Positions 7,644 to 9,535 of a stretch of DNA of 9,535 nucleotides are shown piece by piece. Positions within the stretch are counted from its first letter, which is position 1. Every line of letters starts with the position of its first letter. The notes below the pieces were generated by a model that did not search any database, was not told the origin of the DNA, and saw only the letters and a program-made list of their open reading frames with translations. The stretch comes from Desulfobacteraceae bacterium 4572_19 (GTDB lineage: Bacteria > Desulfobacterota > Desulfobacteria > Desulfobacterales > NBLS01), in assembly GCA_002084385.1 (NCBI GenBank), contig NBLS01000057.1:1-9535 (forward strand), in the 5' to 3' direction. Made by a program: the position numbers and the translations under genes.

Positions 7644-7717
7644 TGGACTCGTCGGGATTCGAACCCGAGGCCCCCGCCTTGCAAGGGCGGTGCTCTACCG
7701 GACTGAGCTACGAGCCC
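7644..7717 (-). tRNA. tRNA-Ala (anticodon TGC)
   Basis: The cloverleaf is complete. The acceptor stem GGGCTCG pairs with CGAGTCC and includes the G3:U70 pair that defines alanine identity. The D arm is GCTC/GAGC, the anticodon stem CCGCC/GGCGG with loop CTTGCAA (anticodon complement at 7681-7683), and the T loop GGTTCGAATCC. The discriminator is A73 at 7644. CCA is not encoded (CAT follows) and there is no intron. Its place between 16S and 23S is typical of euryarchaeal-type rRNA operons, where it is released from the common precursor. Confidence 0.98.
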
Positions 7718-7746
7718 ATCCAAAAGGAATGTGAAAAAAAAGTAAA

Positions 7747-7760
7747 CAATAAGTAACAAA
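7747..7760 (-). repeat. 3' arm of the pre-16S processing stem
   Basis: CAATAAGTAACAAA on the + strand is perfectly complementary to 9350-9363 on the far side of 16S. The pairing can continue inward less perfectly (CATATAG against CTATATA). Confidence 0.8.
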
Positions 7761-7777
7761 GATACATATAGTTCTCT

Positions 7778-7800
7778 CAAAATTAGATTTTGAAAAAAAA

Positions 7801-7801
<1 letters not shown>
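7778..7801 (-). other. T9 tract and hairpin immediately after 16S
   Basis: In rRNA sense, the mature 3' end ...GGATCACCTCC runs straight into nine T (7801-7793), followed by the hairpin CAAAAT-CTA-ATTTTG (7792-7778). A T-run this long resembles an archaeal terminator but lies inside the operon, ahead of tRNA-Ala and 23S. Confidence 0.6.
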
Positions 7802-9265
<1,464 letters not shown>

Positions 9266-9349
9266 TTTTACATCCTTATATTATTGAGTATGGTCGCTTG
9301 AATTTAAAACTTTAAGAAATTAACATTAAATAAGTTATATATAGCTTAT
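9266..9349 (-). other. 16S leader (5' external transcribed spacer)
   Basis: This AT-rich transcribed leader lies between the 16S 5' end and the processing stem. Part of it (CTATATATAA, near 9334-9344) extends the processing stem. No ORF is supported. Confidence 0.5.
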
Positions 9350-9363
9350 TTTGTTACTTATTG
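9350..9363 (-). repeat. 5' arm of the pre-16S processing stem
   Basis: TTTGTTACTTATTG on the + strand is the perfect 14-nt complement of 7747-7760, enclosing 16S. Transcription must start upstream (above position 9363) for this arm to be included in the pre-rRNA. Confidence 0.8.
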
Positions 9364-9450
9364 CCTACCTATATACCCAATCATAGATTGAGCATGAATG
9401 TGATCAAAAAGGTGGTCATATGCAAGAATTAAAGCAATTCTTTGCAGATT

Positions 9451-9470
9451 AAAGGAAAACTTTTCCCTTT
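9451..9470 (-). promoter_or_regulatory. Inverted repeat between rRNA TATA box and start site
   Basis: In rRNA sense, AAAGGGAAAAGTTTTCCTTT is a near-perfect inverted repeat (one extra G in the left arm, one G at the centre). It overlaps the edge of the TATA box and fills the space before the predicted start, a usual place for an archaeal repressor site. Function is inferred from position only. Confidence 0.35.
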
Positions 9471-9475
9471 ATAAA
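9468..9475 (-). promoter_or_regulatory. Putative TATA box of the rRNA operon
   Basis: TTTATAAA on the - strand lies ~200 bp before 16S. Counting ~26 nt from its centre places transcription start near the G at 9445, upstream of the 16S processing arm as required. A second TATATA at 9370-9375 would start transcription inside the processing arm and is less likely to be the main promoter. Confidence 0.45.
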
Positions 9476-9535
9476 TATTGTGATTTGAAATCCAAATCGA
9501 GAAGTACAAAGCCTCTAACGATTGAATATACATGT
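9476..9535. other. Region upstream of the rRNA promoter, no gene supported
   Basis: The last ~60 bases at the window edge are AT-rich. Short open frames exist on the - strand (for example 34 codons from 9533 to 9429), but they run through the putative rRNA promoter and show no family resemblance. Upstream activating elements may lie here; none is recognisable. Confidence 0.4.

Noticed and set aside
9370..9375. TATATA as the main rRNA promoter
   Set aside because: Transcription would start around 9345-9350, so the transcript would lack the 5' arm of the 16S processing stem.
9420..9452. 10-codon + strand frame with GGTGG just before its ATG
   Set aside because: It is very short, runs toward the rRNA promoter, and the ribosome-site match is partial. 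A leader peptide is conceivable but unsupported.
9429..9533. 34-codon - strand frame at the window edge
   Set aside because: It passes through the putative rRNA TATA box and inverted repeat and has no recognisable family.

Overview
The window comes from an AT-rich archaeal chromosome. The 16S rRNA gene settles the domain. It contains an exact copy of the archaeal 915 signature, an archaeal-type 3' end, and a tRNA-Ala(TGC) in the 16S-23S spacer, as in many Euryarchaeota. The lone 340-residue TsaD homologue is of the archaeal/eukaryal Kae1 type, not the bacterial type. The lineage cannot be fixed from this sequence alone. Several normally conserved 16S positions are altered, which fits a divergent (perhaps DPANN-like) archaeon, but that is inference.

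Layout. On the + strand, positions 1-2811 hold a mismatch-repair pair: the 3' end of mutS (cut by the window edge) and a complete mutL. Everything else is on the - strand, converging on mutL. Read in its own direction, the - strand carries a putative rRNA promoter (about 9475), 16S rRNA (about 9265-7801), tRNA-Ala (7717-7644), 23S rRNA (about 7463-4625), a T-rich terminator (about 4582-4569), a small four-helix-bundle gene of the 23S intervening-sequence-protein family (4461-4072), and kae1 (3926-2904). No 5S rRNA follows the 23S. Both large rRNAs are flanked by long inverted repeats that would form processing stems in the pre-rRNA.

How the genes work. MutS finds mismatches. MutL here keeps the complete endonuclease motif, so it would nick the daughter strand itself, as in systems without MutH. 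Kae1 is the catalytic subunit for the t6A modification of ANN-decoding tRNAs. The genes on the - strand therefore all concern translation, whereas mutSL looks like a bacterial-type acquisition that now shares the host's AT-rich composition. Start sites of kae1 and the four-helix-bundle gene lie one TATA-box distance from an AT-rich box, suggesting leaderless mRNAs.

Most unusual points: (1) a 32-nt hairpin-forming insertion in the apical loop of 23S helix 89, next to the peptidyl-transferase centre; it may be an expansion segment or a tiny intron. (2) An intervening-sequence-type four-helix-bundle gene sitting just outside a 23S gene in an archaeon. (3) 16S changes that would defeat common archaeal PCR primers. 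No mobile element, CRISPR array or defence system was seen.
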